NCBI RefSeq assembly: GCF_000002875.2
Contig: NC_009394.2
Span: 124,001-188,000, forward strand
From: Leishmania infantum JPCM5
Lineage: Eukaryota; Euglenozoa; Kinetoplastea; Trypanosomatida; Trypanosomatidae
Direction of reading: 5' to 3'
Length of the DNA stretch: 64,000 bases
Of this stretch, positions 11,601-19,411 are shown in pieces. The notes under the pieces are model-generated. The model saw only the letters and a list, made by a program, of their open reading frames with translations, was not told where the DNA came from and did not search any database. A program made the position numbers and the translations under genes. The first letter of the stretch is position 1. Every line of letters begins with the position of its first letter.

Positions 11601-14488
11601 CGCTGGCCACGTCATCGTCGGCAAGATCAACTCGAGGTGTGGCGCATGTGGGCACCAGCACTGCGAGCAGCGGCGGGGCCTTGAACACCGCAGTCGATCC
11701 TGCCGGCTCGTCCCCACTGTTGACGGCGAGGCTGCAGGCTGCGTCGCGCATGCCGCGCATCCTGTCGAGCCTCACCACCGGTCCGGCGCGACTGCTTGTC
11801 CTGCTGACACGGATGCAGCTCATCGCCGATGCACTGCTCGCCCACCGGCAGCATCAGGAGCAGTGGCAGGGCAACGGGCTGGCTGCTGTGGGCAACGCGA
11901 GGATTCTACGAACAACGGGAGAGCTCCACTACGCAGATATGCACGCGCCAAGGCAACCCCAGTACATGACCCACAAGCGAGCTGGCGCGCTGTCGTCGCA
12001 GGCGGGCCCCGCGCCAATGCCTGACATCTCCTTCTATCACATTCTCCATGTTTTTCGTGAGGCTCGCGAGGAGGTGAACCGGGCACAGCGCGGTCTGGAC
12101 AGAGCCACCATCACGTGGACCCACCAGCGGCAGCAGCAGCAGTCCCGATCGGCGCAACGAGGTTCCTTCCTCGACTGTATCTCCTCCATGGGCGCCGGCA
12201 CCTTATCTGCCCTCACGTCGAGAGCGACGGAAGGCGATGTCGAGCCGTGCATCACGCGCGCGGCAGCAGCAGCAGCACAGTACCACTCGCAACCGACGCT
12301 CTGGCAGTCGCACTCGCTGTCACCCTCACCTGCCTCCGCGCGTGCAGCTTCCGTGCCGGGCTCGACGACGAATGCGCTGCGGCAGCACGCCCTTAGTACA
12401 GCGCCTTTCTCTAAGCTCGTGCGCGTCATCTCACCACCGGATTTGGTCGCCTCGATGCCTCTGATGGCGTCGTTCAGTGATGCGGCAGCTGTGAGCGACG
12501 CTTTAGGAGAGGCCAATGCACTTGCTGCACCAACCGCCACCCCTCCTGGTAGAAGCGACTGTGTGCTGTCGTCGTTGACTGTCGACCAAGATTCGCCGCC
12601 GTCGCATGACCAGACGCAGACGCTTTCTTTTAGTCACCACTACAGCTACGGATCGCCGTTGATCATGCACCAGGATCTCGTGCGGGAGTCGTCGGCGCTG
12701 TGGGACATGCCGCGCCTCGAGAGCGTCACCGACTGGGAGGAGCTGGCGAAGTCCGCGATGATGGCGGAGGCCCAGCAGCAGCAGCGTCTCGAGGCAGCAA
12801 ACGCGACGGCGAATGATCTGCCCCCACCTCTTTCCCTCGACCCTCCGACGCTGCTCGACTGCAGTGGCCGGCGACGCTTTCTCTCCACCGCATGGGCGGA
12901 AGGGGAAGGGGAGCGGTTCTCAGCGAGCGGCTCCCTCGCTGCTGCATCGTCTTCCTTCGTCGGCAACCCGCTGCGGCGCGCCTGCTCGCACATGTCTACC
13001 GAAGATGTAGTGGCCTCCTGTACGCTGCAGGTGCTGTCCCCGACGGCTAGGCAGGTGGCCCGCCTGCCTGGAAGCGGTGCTGTAGGAACCCCGCAAACGG
13101 CAGCCGCAACCCGAGGCGTTGCCTCTGCCTGCAACAGAGACAAGCGCAGCGGCCTTGTAAACCACGCCAAGGAAGCCAGTACCGCAGATGGGGAGGGCGC
13201 CCTCCTTGTTGGCGCGGCTACGATGAGGCCAAGCTTGTTGCACCCCGGTGTAACAAGTCGCCGCGATTCCGATGACAAAGGCGCGGCGCCGTCCTTCGCG
13301 AGCGAACAGCCCGCCAGTGAGGCGTTCTGCAGCTTCGACGCGACGCCGGCGCCATCGGCTCTGGTTGCCGCCTCAGCCGACGGTGGCGCCGGCAACTTGT
13401 GTATGGTAGGCGCAGAGGGTAAAGGGTGCAGCGCCGCGTCTCCGAATGTGCTACCTTCCTTGAAGGAAGCAGCGTTGTGCGCCCCCGAAAGGTCAGTGAA
13501 GCCGTCGGTGTCGCGCTATGATCCACAGCACAGCTTGCCGCAGCCGTCGTTTTCCGCATCGACGCCGCTGCCACAGCCGCAGCAGCCCATACCATACCCG
13601 CCACCTTCGCGGTTGCCGGCGCTCTCCTCGCAAGCTGCGGCGTTAGTGGAGTTGCGGGTGCGCTCGGCTCAGCACGCAGCCCTCATTCAGCGCATCCGCG
13701 TTCCAACGCTGCTCGTGCATGCTAGCGATGACCCCGTCGCCCCGACGTCGACGCTTCCCTTTTCGCTTCTGCAGGCAAACCCGTGGATAACGACAGTGCT
13801 GACGCGGCGTGGCAGCCACGCCGTCTTCATGGAGGGTGCCTCGGAGGTGTGGCGGCGGCCACGGTTGGTGGTGACGGAGCGGGCACGCCCAGCGGGCACG
13901 ACGCTGCCCGCCTCTAGCGCTGCCGTGGCGGAGGGTATGATGTACTGGCCAGGCAGTGGATTCGACGAGGTTGGCAGTGCTCGTGGCGCGAGGGACGGGC
14001 CCCACTGGAAAACGCCGTCGGCACCTTCGAGTCCACGCGGTGACAGGGTCGTGCCACCTCCGACGGCGGACACGAGCCGAAAATCACCCGCGCTCATGGC
14101 CGCTGCGCGTTCGAAAATGCCGTCTCCTTGGGCACAGAAAGCAAAGGCGAAACGCGTGCGTGGCAACGGCACGAGCAGCTCTAGCACCAGCGTCAGCAAC
14201 TCCTGCTGCACCGATGACTTCGACGACGACGGCGACACCGTTTCCAGCGCTATCGTTGAGTGGCTTCCTGTGATAGACGAAGATGCCGATGTCAAGCGGC
14301 ACACAGACAAACGTCAGTCCACCACATCCCTGAGACGCCCGCCGAAAGAACAGCAATGCCTGGCCGCTGCCACCACGTCGATGTGGCAGGTTCGGATCGA
14401 TGGCACAACGTGGCTGGAGCGGCTTCTTTTCGAGTACGTGGAAAAGGTTATCGTGTGCCCGCCGGCGGCCTCCACCCCGATCGGTTGA
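8615..14488 (+). CDS. Large membrane-anchored alpha/beta hydrolase (ABHD1/3, YheT/EMB8-like)
   Basis: The protein has 1957 residues from the ATG at 8615, chosen because it begins directly with a hydrophobic anchor (ALLCVYYACRTTLLFAVEML); the frame extends upstream to an ATG at 8234 through low-complexity sequence. Two further hydrophobic stretches lie near nt 9859-9925 and 10100-10165. Hydrolase elements are widely spaced: GVYWLHGRRPPTW and VVVLLLCPSLLQGSGLY (nt about 10560-10710), a nucleophile-elbow-like GWSEA with Ser923, LDGLVCISHTLSS (nt about 11510), then VPTLLVHASDDPVAP with D1705/D1706, and GSHAVFME with His1735. Order and wording fit the ABHD1/ABHD3-YheT-EMB8 group, mostly ester or lipid hydrolases. 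The usual GxSxG has Ala in the last position. About 780 residues, largely Ser/Ala/Gln/Pro-rich, separate Ser923 from the Asp. It may act on membrane lipids; substrate unknown, activity unproven. Confidence 0.75.
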   Translation: MSVSSSLTYALLCVYYACRTTLLFAVEMLLFLPSYYLVERHDAPSAWLGRRGEAQVQPVLSAAYKYQKAEERDKSNYGESANIVPVGTGGPPLDISTREVEDNRCILSRKCVSRIRSLHIPTVSSSWWSPQVLRSVNPSSAAHSPETPQLRQKKQHQSLLPNFYGHPQAALPQSRYDGIGGDDDMNGSVGSWSNYTVGATPVATTLNRPLSLSIAEVSGWCDGTSGGELIPISLHSSPMQRSQPLQLQQVSHQRPHGGGVDEEDAACTSFNGFLSATARDAVDIGYQQPCVTDAFFDGLAVSVLVSAQEQQQQDRLAAARKRVGIAEAEGFFAKLGHRQCRAVSRRAAARTSSAPACVAAARERMRATVPVWCTVIFYSPIPQSAARGSVMEKASSPFRGQYGFLPPWYAVHARAQLLLALVGPLLRIAAELLWCRGWGTLTASSAAQTEALGEPGSITTPPATAASPEHQRLRQHGTRAPPLPSWPVRGSWQDAGVFLLGPLLLCFRVLRSLFYAIMGPPGATAPLHYSACMSASPTSHNAAGGGGVWHPFRRFESAVQARIDRYTTDTRHIFEPLHNNAAAATTTVSSAAATAHAGSSIDPAPHAFSKPKTSSAKAAGAARSQGHAASLPHPAFPASAPAPACRKSVGVYWLHGRRPPTWSAAPADDPSTTSAVQPPPPAPVVVLLLCPSLLQGSGLYQHTVTRLSCVCQLLTLAGAWQSSFATDDAAADRILLPGSHGTAMTRNATQNRDDSTDRENAAQISAAGAEKAYKPVMLSTSSSKDGSIRGSGAEVNDQPSPPATSSSLPSATRPATRPATQWYAAVPVVELRVPATSPECTDDVSMPPLTLKDLRNIVERLRSNLESCTPPATNPPVPCASTAAGRSARLDLCGHAPSPDAAAKASADPRPRRAVYIVAVGWSEAASPLLELAITQQQPQTSTGSGRSTEDENGGGSGEQSPARLDGLVCISHTLSSAFQLLPQQRAEGLALQRPTLATSSSARSTRGVAHVGTSTASSGGALNTAVDPAGSSPLLTARLQAASRMPRILSSLTTGPARLLVLLTRMQLIADALLAHRQHQEQWQGNGLAAVGNARILRTTGELHYADMHAPRQPQYMTHKRAGALSSQAGPAPMPDISFYHILHVFREAREEVNRAQRGLDRATITWTHQRQQQQSRSAQRGSFLDCISSMGAGTLSALTSRATEGDVEPCITRAAAAAAQYHSQPTLWQSHSLSPSPASARAASVPGSTTNALRQHALSTAPFSKLVRVISPPDLVASMPLMASFSDAAAVSDALGEANALAAPTATPPGRSDCVLSSLTVDQDSPPSHDQTQTLSFSHHYSYGSPLIMHQDLVRESSALWDMPRLESVTDWEELAKSAMMAEAQQQQRLEAANATANDLPPPLSLDPPTLLDCSGRRRFLSTAWAEGEGERFSASGSLAAASSSFVGNPLRRACSHMSTEDVVASCTLQVLSPTARQVARLPGSGAVGTPQTAAATRGVASACNRDKRSGLVNHAKEASTADGEGALLVGAATMRPSLLHPGVTSRRDSDDKGAAPSFASEQPASEAFCSFDATPAPSALVAASADGGAGNLCMVGAEGKGCSAASPNVLPSLKEAALCAPERSVKPSVSRYDPQHSLPQPSFSASTPLPQPQQPIPYPPPSRLPALSSQAAALVELRVRSAQHAALIQRIRVPTLLVHASDDPVAPTSTLPFSLLQANPWITTVLTRRGSHAVFMEGASEVWRRPRLVVTERARPAGTTLPASSAAVAEGMMYWPGSGFDEVGSARGARDGPHWKTPSAPSSPRGDRVVPPPTADTSRKSPALMAAARSKMPSPWAQKAKAKRVRGNGTSSSSTSVSNSCCTDDFDDDGDTVSSAIVEWLPVIDEDADVKRHTDKRQSTTSLRRPPKEQQCLAAATTSMWQVRIDGTTWLERLLFEYVEKVIVCPPAASTPIG

Positions 14489-16521
14489 AGCGCGCACAGC
14501 GGGTGGTCGAAGTCCTATCTGTGATACCGTGCGCGTGTGCAAGGTGCGTGTGCGTGTTGGCTGGAGCGGGAGGGCCGCAGCCATTTTCATGGCACGCCTC
14601 CCCTCCCGTCTCGGTGCCGATTCTGTTCTCTGTCCCTCATCGGAAACGAAGCGCGTGCGCTGAGCACTCGGTCATGTGCTGCATACGCGTGACGCGCAAG
14701 TTCACGCAGCTGCACGGCGCATACCTCTTGCTCTCTCTGTGTCTGTGTGCGTGGGATTTAGCGAGAGGGGGGAAGGGCCACCTCTTCGACATCTCTGCCG
14801 CTTCGCTTCTTCCACGCTCCTCTTCACCGCACCACGGCCGCGAACACTGTTCCGTCCTCATCTCTCTTCTCTTGGCGATTCTGTTATTGCGTCGCTGTAG
14901 ATCATCCCCCCCCCCCACTCCCGCCCCTTCTGCGTCTCTTCTTCGCAGAACCTGCTCGTTGGGTCTTCCACTTCTCGCCCTTTCTCCTCTCACTGCCGTA
15001 GGCGACGTCGCACACGCACATAAATACATCTCTGAGGCCCACCAACGCAATCATGCTTCTCACAGAGCCGGTGTGCTGAGGAGATGGAAAAGGCGTGCAC
15101 CTGCGTGTCGCATATTCTCTGCTTCGCGGCGGCGATAAGGAGGCGTTGCATGCCCCGCGAATCGGCAAGGGAGAGGGAGCAGCGGATGCGCCCATCGTGT
15201 CCACTGTGCCCGCAGCATCCCCCTACGGCGACGACTGCACCCGACGGGGCAGAGCAGCGCGCAACTCCAACGGCGCAGCCCGAGGCTCTGCTGTCGCAAT
15301 GTCCGCCGCTGGCTTGTGCGCGCGTCGCACTCGGAGACATCGGCGGCCGCCCTGCTCTTTGGGGCTCAGACACCCACCTCACAGCCGCGGTTGCCGCCCT
15401 TCTCCATCAACAAGGTGAAAGACATCGTTGCCGACGGGTATGAGGAAACTGGGCGGGGGGAGGGCAGAGGGCGTCCGGCACACGCGAGGCAGCCGCAGCG
15501 CTGCAGGTGTGTGTGTGTGTGTGTGCTGTCACCAAGAGTGATGGCGAGAGGGGCGACGTGAGTGACAGCGGTCCCATCGGTGGCGGAGAAGAGGACGAGA
15601 TGGACAGCTTTTCCAGTATGGGCGGCAACAGCCGTGGCGGCGCTGACAAGTGCAACGGACGCACGAATACCCCTCACACCTCTCGCGACGGCAGGCACCC
15701 GGCTCGCTTGCGAGCCCCTCCTCCTTCCTTCCCCGCAAGGACCGCATCTCCATGTGGGCCCATGCGCGTGCTACTCTCTGCGGCTTGCTGATGTGTATGC
15801 GTTGCTGTTGTTGTCGGCGTGCGCCTATGCACCAGGAAGCACTTGCTTCAGATGTCCGTGTAGACAGAAATGGGAGGAGAGGGAAGAGGGGCACTCAACC
15901 GTTGTGGGTCTCAAGCCGCCGTGCTTCTGATTTTGTAGGCTGTGCGCCTCCACCGGCCCTACAGCCTCCTAGTCCCACTCCGGCTTGCGGTCTTGTACAT
16001 CCTGAGCGGATTCTCTTTTGTTTCTTCGTGGTGGTAGCGGTGTTGGTGGTGAGAGGGAGGAGGGGTAGTTTGCGCTTCCACCGCCGCTCGTCCGTTGTTC
16101 AGTGGGGCTGTACCCGCTGTCTCCGCAACTGTGCCTGTGTCTCTCACCAATCAATGCACGTGTGTTGGGCGTTGTCTGCCGACCGTACCGGCGCCCGTGC
16201 CGGGGGTCTTGGCGCAGATGCATGCGTGCACGTATTAGGTACATCAAGAGAAGTCGTGATACGCAAATTTTGCATATGTTATCGCTCCCTCGCTTCGACT
16301 TTTTTGTTCTGCAGTTTACCTGCTCGCCCTCCACCCCCCCCCTCCGGCCCACGCGGTGCTTCTCCCGCTCGCACGCACGCACGCAGAGAGACCCTTCGAG
16401 CGCGACGGGACAAGCGGCGCTGGGCATCACCCGTGAACACCCATAGCCCCCCTTCCCCCCTCCACCACCACCATCAGTGGCGAAGGGCGTACAACAATAA
16501 TAAAAAGGTACTCGCAACGAG
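14489..16521. other. Intergenic spacer hydrolase to MPN protein
   Basis: Mostly pyrimidine- and GT-rich flank. Around 15080-15790 the composition is more coding-like (acidic and mixed residues in changing frames, for example SINKVKDIVADGYEETG at about 15385-15450), but no single ATG frame runs through and no family was recognised. A CT-rich tract with an AG at 16476-16477 precedes the next gene. Confidence 0.55.
16447..16477 (+). promoter_or_regulatory. Candidate trans-splice acceptor of the MPN gene
   Basis: A C/T-rich run with CCA repeats ends at AG (16476-16477), about 45 bases before the ATG at 16522. Confidence 0.4.
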
Positions 16522-18003
16522 ATGCCGGCCGCTGTCACGGTGCATCCGTTGGTCCTTCTCAGCATCGTGGATCATGTGACCCGCGTAGGTCTGCAGCCTC
16601 AGCAACAGCGGCCGCCGCAAAAGCAGGGCAGTGCGCCGGATGCCGCCACCGCCTCACGCCCTGCCCCAGCTTTTCTGTCCACTGCAGGTTTGCTGATGGG
16701 GACCACGAAAGCGTCCGGCCCTGCCGACACCAGCACGTGCGGCGCGGAGAGCGGAGGCCGAGGCATCACCACGACGCTCTGCGCCTCCTTCGAGCTCCCG
16801 CTACGGTTGCAGTCGACCGACGGTGTGGCGGTGGCCGTGGCGCCATCCGGGGATGCCGCTTTTCTTCAAAACGTACTCCGCGACAAGACTGACTGGCCGG
16901 CGGCCCAGAAGCACCGCGAGCAGCTCAGCGCTGTGATGCCTGAGATGGACGTGGTGGGGTGCTACGTCGTCTGTGCCGGCTCACGGTGGACGAGCACGCG
17001 GCACCAGAGCGGTGGTGATGACAGAGACGGCTCCCGGTTGTCGGTCGGAGGTGCTGTCAAGAAGGCCAAGGGCGAGGCGATGGCCGGTGCGGACAGCATC
17101 GCGGCGATCGCTAACTGTGTCCAGCAGCAGCTGCGCAACACCTCGATTTTGCCTTCGACGGCTACGGGGTTTGTTTTACTGGTAGTCTACGACAAGGAAG
17201 TGACGAGCGCTGCAGGTGACACGGACACCGCCGCACCCAATCCGCCGCACTCCCCCGCGGCGGCGCGGCTGCCCTTTGACTGCCTCTACGTTCCGGCCAC
17301 CACCGACAGCGACGCGTTGCCAACGGAAGAGGTGACGGTGGGCCCTGCGGACATGGAGTGGATTGCCTTGGCGAACGAGACCATGATGCCAGCATACCAT
17401 CAGAACTCGGCAACCACGTCCTCTGCCGCCGTGAAGCCAGGCCTCTTGCGACGTCTCTGCAGCGCTGCCTACTTGACCTCTGAGGCCCCGGATTCGAGAG
17501 AGCCGGCGAGCACGCAAACTTCACGAATGGCTTCGTCGCAGAACTGTCGTGCCGCCGAGGAACTCGTTGGCAGTCTTCGACTTATAATGCGTATGCTCGT
17601 CGAGATGACGGCATCGACGCCGAGCCCAACGGCAACGGCGCCAGACGACGTTGAACTGCTGAGGACTGTAGCGACATGCCTCCGCAATGTGCCGGTCAGC
17701 CGTCCATCCCAGCCGCCGGGCGGGCCAAGAGTGCCATCTGCGCTACCAGCTGAGGAGGTGCTTAGTGCAGTACTAGCTCTCGAGGTGCAGTGCGCACTGC
17801 GCATGCGTTCTCTGAGTAAAGCCCAGCAGCAGCTGCTCAGCAGCCGCCGCTCTGCCATGGCCGCCCTCCACTCCAAGGCTTGCTCACCCAAGGCAGCCAA
17901 TCCACCGCCGCCGCCGCCGCCGACCGCAGAGGGGTGGTCCACGCATGAGCGCGACAAGCGCAGCGGTGTCAACACAGCTGTCCCCGGGCACGTATGGGAG
18001 TAA
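16522..18003 (+). CDS. MPN-domain protein without JAMM site (CSN6/RPN8/eIF3f-like)
   Basis: A 493-residue protein from the first ATG of its frame. Residues 5-20 (VTVHPLVLLSIVDHVT) match the opening strand and helix of MPN domains, closest in wording to RPN8 and CSN6. Later elements agree: SFELPLRLQS, KHREQLSAVMPEMDVVGCYVV (resembling EQF..VFPELDFLGWY of CSN6), a pllLl-like TGFVLLVVYD, LPFDCLYVPA, and VGPADMEWIALANE in place of the EAERI-type helix. The JAMM residues (HxH with downstream Ser and Asp) are absent after VGCYVV, so it should be a structural, not catalytic, MPN subunit. Insertions of Ser/Thr/Gly-rich sequence occur at about residues 35-80 and 155-180, and the tail carries a Pro run. 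MPN- proteins scaffold the proteasome lid, COP9 signalosome or eIF3. Which complex is uncertain; the FPELDFLGWY-like motif favours CSN6. Confidence 0.65.
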   Translation: MPAAVTVHPLVLLSIVDHVTRVGLQPQQQRPPQKQGSAPDAATASRPAPAFLSTAGLLMGTTKASGPADTSTCGAESGGRGITTTLCASFELPLRLQSTDGVAVAVAPSGDAAFLQNVLRDKTDWPAAQKHREQLSAVMPEMDVVGCYVVCAGSRWTSTRHQSGGDDRDGSRLSVGGAVKKAKGEAMAGADSIAAIANCVQQQLRNTSILPSTATGFVLLVVYDKEVTSAAGDTDTAAPNPPHSPAAARLPFDCLYVPATTDSDALPTEEVTVGPADMEWIALANETMMPAYHQNSATTSSAAVKPGLLRRLCSAAYLTSEAPDSREPASTQTSRMASSQNCRAAEELVGSLRLIMRMLVEMTASTPSPTATAPDDVELLRTVATCLRNVPVSRPSQPPGGPRVPSALPAEEVLSAVLALEVQCALRMRSLSKAQQQLLSSRRSAMAALHSKACSPKAANPPPPPPPTAEGWSTHERDKRSGVNTAVPGHVWE

Positions 18004-18387
18004 CTGCAGGGCCAGCTTCACGTCCTCTAGAGCCTTTGCCGTTGCACCCTTTCTCTCCAAGTCTGCATCGCCCAGCTCCCCGCACCTCTGCAGTAGACTA
18101 CCCTCCTCCTCCGAAGTGCAGACGTGTCTCGGCGCCCCCTCCCTCCTCCCACACCACCACCACTACCCCGTCACGAGCCTCGCCCGGCAGCAGCGATACG
18201 CTGACAACCAGCGGCAGAGAAAGAGCCGCAGCTGTCGTTTCTCTCTTGCGCTGCCTCGAAAAAGAAACATGCGTTGGCCCACAGCCCAAGAGAGCAGCCG
18301 GAGAGCCAACTCACAACTGCAGGCGAGTGATGTGTGCGGGGAGGGAGGGAGAGAGGGAGGGAGGGGGGCGCCACGAAGGAAAGCACG

Positions 18388-18412
<25 letters not shown>
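18388..18412. repeat. (CA)12 microsatellite
   Basis: An uninterrupted CA run directly after a purine-rich GGGAGGGAGAGA stretch in the 3' flank of the MPN gene. Confidence 0.85.
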
Positions 18413-18418
<6 letters not shown>

Positions 18419-19346
18419 CAAACACACAAAACGAACCGAAAAGAGCGTGTGCCGGCTGTCCACAATCAGCTGCCTTCTTCCACACCTTCAATCCTCTTTG
18501 GGTTGGAGTGGGAGGTTCAATGGATGAGGAGAGAGGGGGAGGGCGGTGCAGGTTGCTCCCACAGTAGCCAGCAGGCGTTCTCTTTTCTGTTGTCTCTGCT
18601 CGCTGTTGTTAGTCGTGCCAGAATACCCATATGTGTCTTTTCCACCACCTGCAGCTCTCTCTCTGTCAGTCTGTCTGAGCTTGTGTCTGTGTGTGTGTGT
18701 GTATGCTCTTCTGTTTTTCGCTCTGTCGTTATTCCTCTGCCTTAAGTACGATTATGTGGCGTCGCCACATCTCTCTGCCCCTCCCGCCCCCGCACCGTCC
18801 CGTGATTTTCTTTTTTCTCTGTGCCTCTGTGTGTCCGCATCCTTTCCGCCCGACCCCCTCCGCCAAGATCTACTGTGAGGCACACAACCGGTACGAACCG
18901 GAGATACATGTCTGGGTCTGACAAGGTCGAAGAGGGGCTCGCATAGCGATACGCGTTGATGGTACGCTTCTCGTTTTATGGGTCATCCTTCGTGCTTGCA
19001 CGCTGCCCCCCCCTCCCCCTCACGCTGGGGCTCGGTCGCTGTCGGCGAGTGTGATGCCTCATGCCTTCTCTCCCACCCTTTGTGTGCCACGAGCGCCCGA
19101 CACTCTGCCTATACGTCTTCTTTTCTTCGCATCGTCCCATGCACTCGACGACTGCACCCTGTCTGCACGCTCCACGCGCACGTCCACAGATAAGGCGAGT
19201 AGAGCAGCACTTTTCTCACCGAGCAGGCACTCCGTGACGCAGCACGCATCAAAAATCCCCGCGGGCTGCGTTGGTCGCGCTTACCCTCCCCGCCTGCCAT
19301 CAGCCGGGCAACGCTCTTTGTGAGTGCGGACTTCCATAGTTGTGCC

Positions 19347-19406
19347 TTCGTTGTCTGCTTTACTCTGTCCACTTCCTATCGACCAAGCTCAACTCCCTCT
19401 CACCAG
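19347..19406 (+). promoter_or_regulatory. Candidate trans-splice acceptor of FBT1
   Basis: A pyrimidine-rich stretch (19347-19380) precedes AGs at 19386-19387 and 19405-19406 (caccag); the latter lies five bases before the ATG. Confidence 0.4.
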
Positions 19407-19411
19407 CGACG

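Larger units (their letters stand above)
18004..19411. other. Intergenic spacer MPN gene to FBT1
   Basis: No supported gene. Contents: a G-rich GGGA stretch at 18340-18370, a (CA) run at 18388-18412, GT-rich and CT-rich runs, and the FBT1 acceptor region. Confidence 0.65.

Noticed and set aside
14260..15138. 292-codon frame overlapping the 3' end of the hydrolase gene
   Set aside because: Starts at a non-ATG codon inside another gene and reads as Ser/Pro/Leu low complexity.
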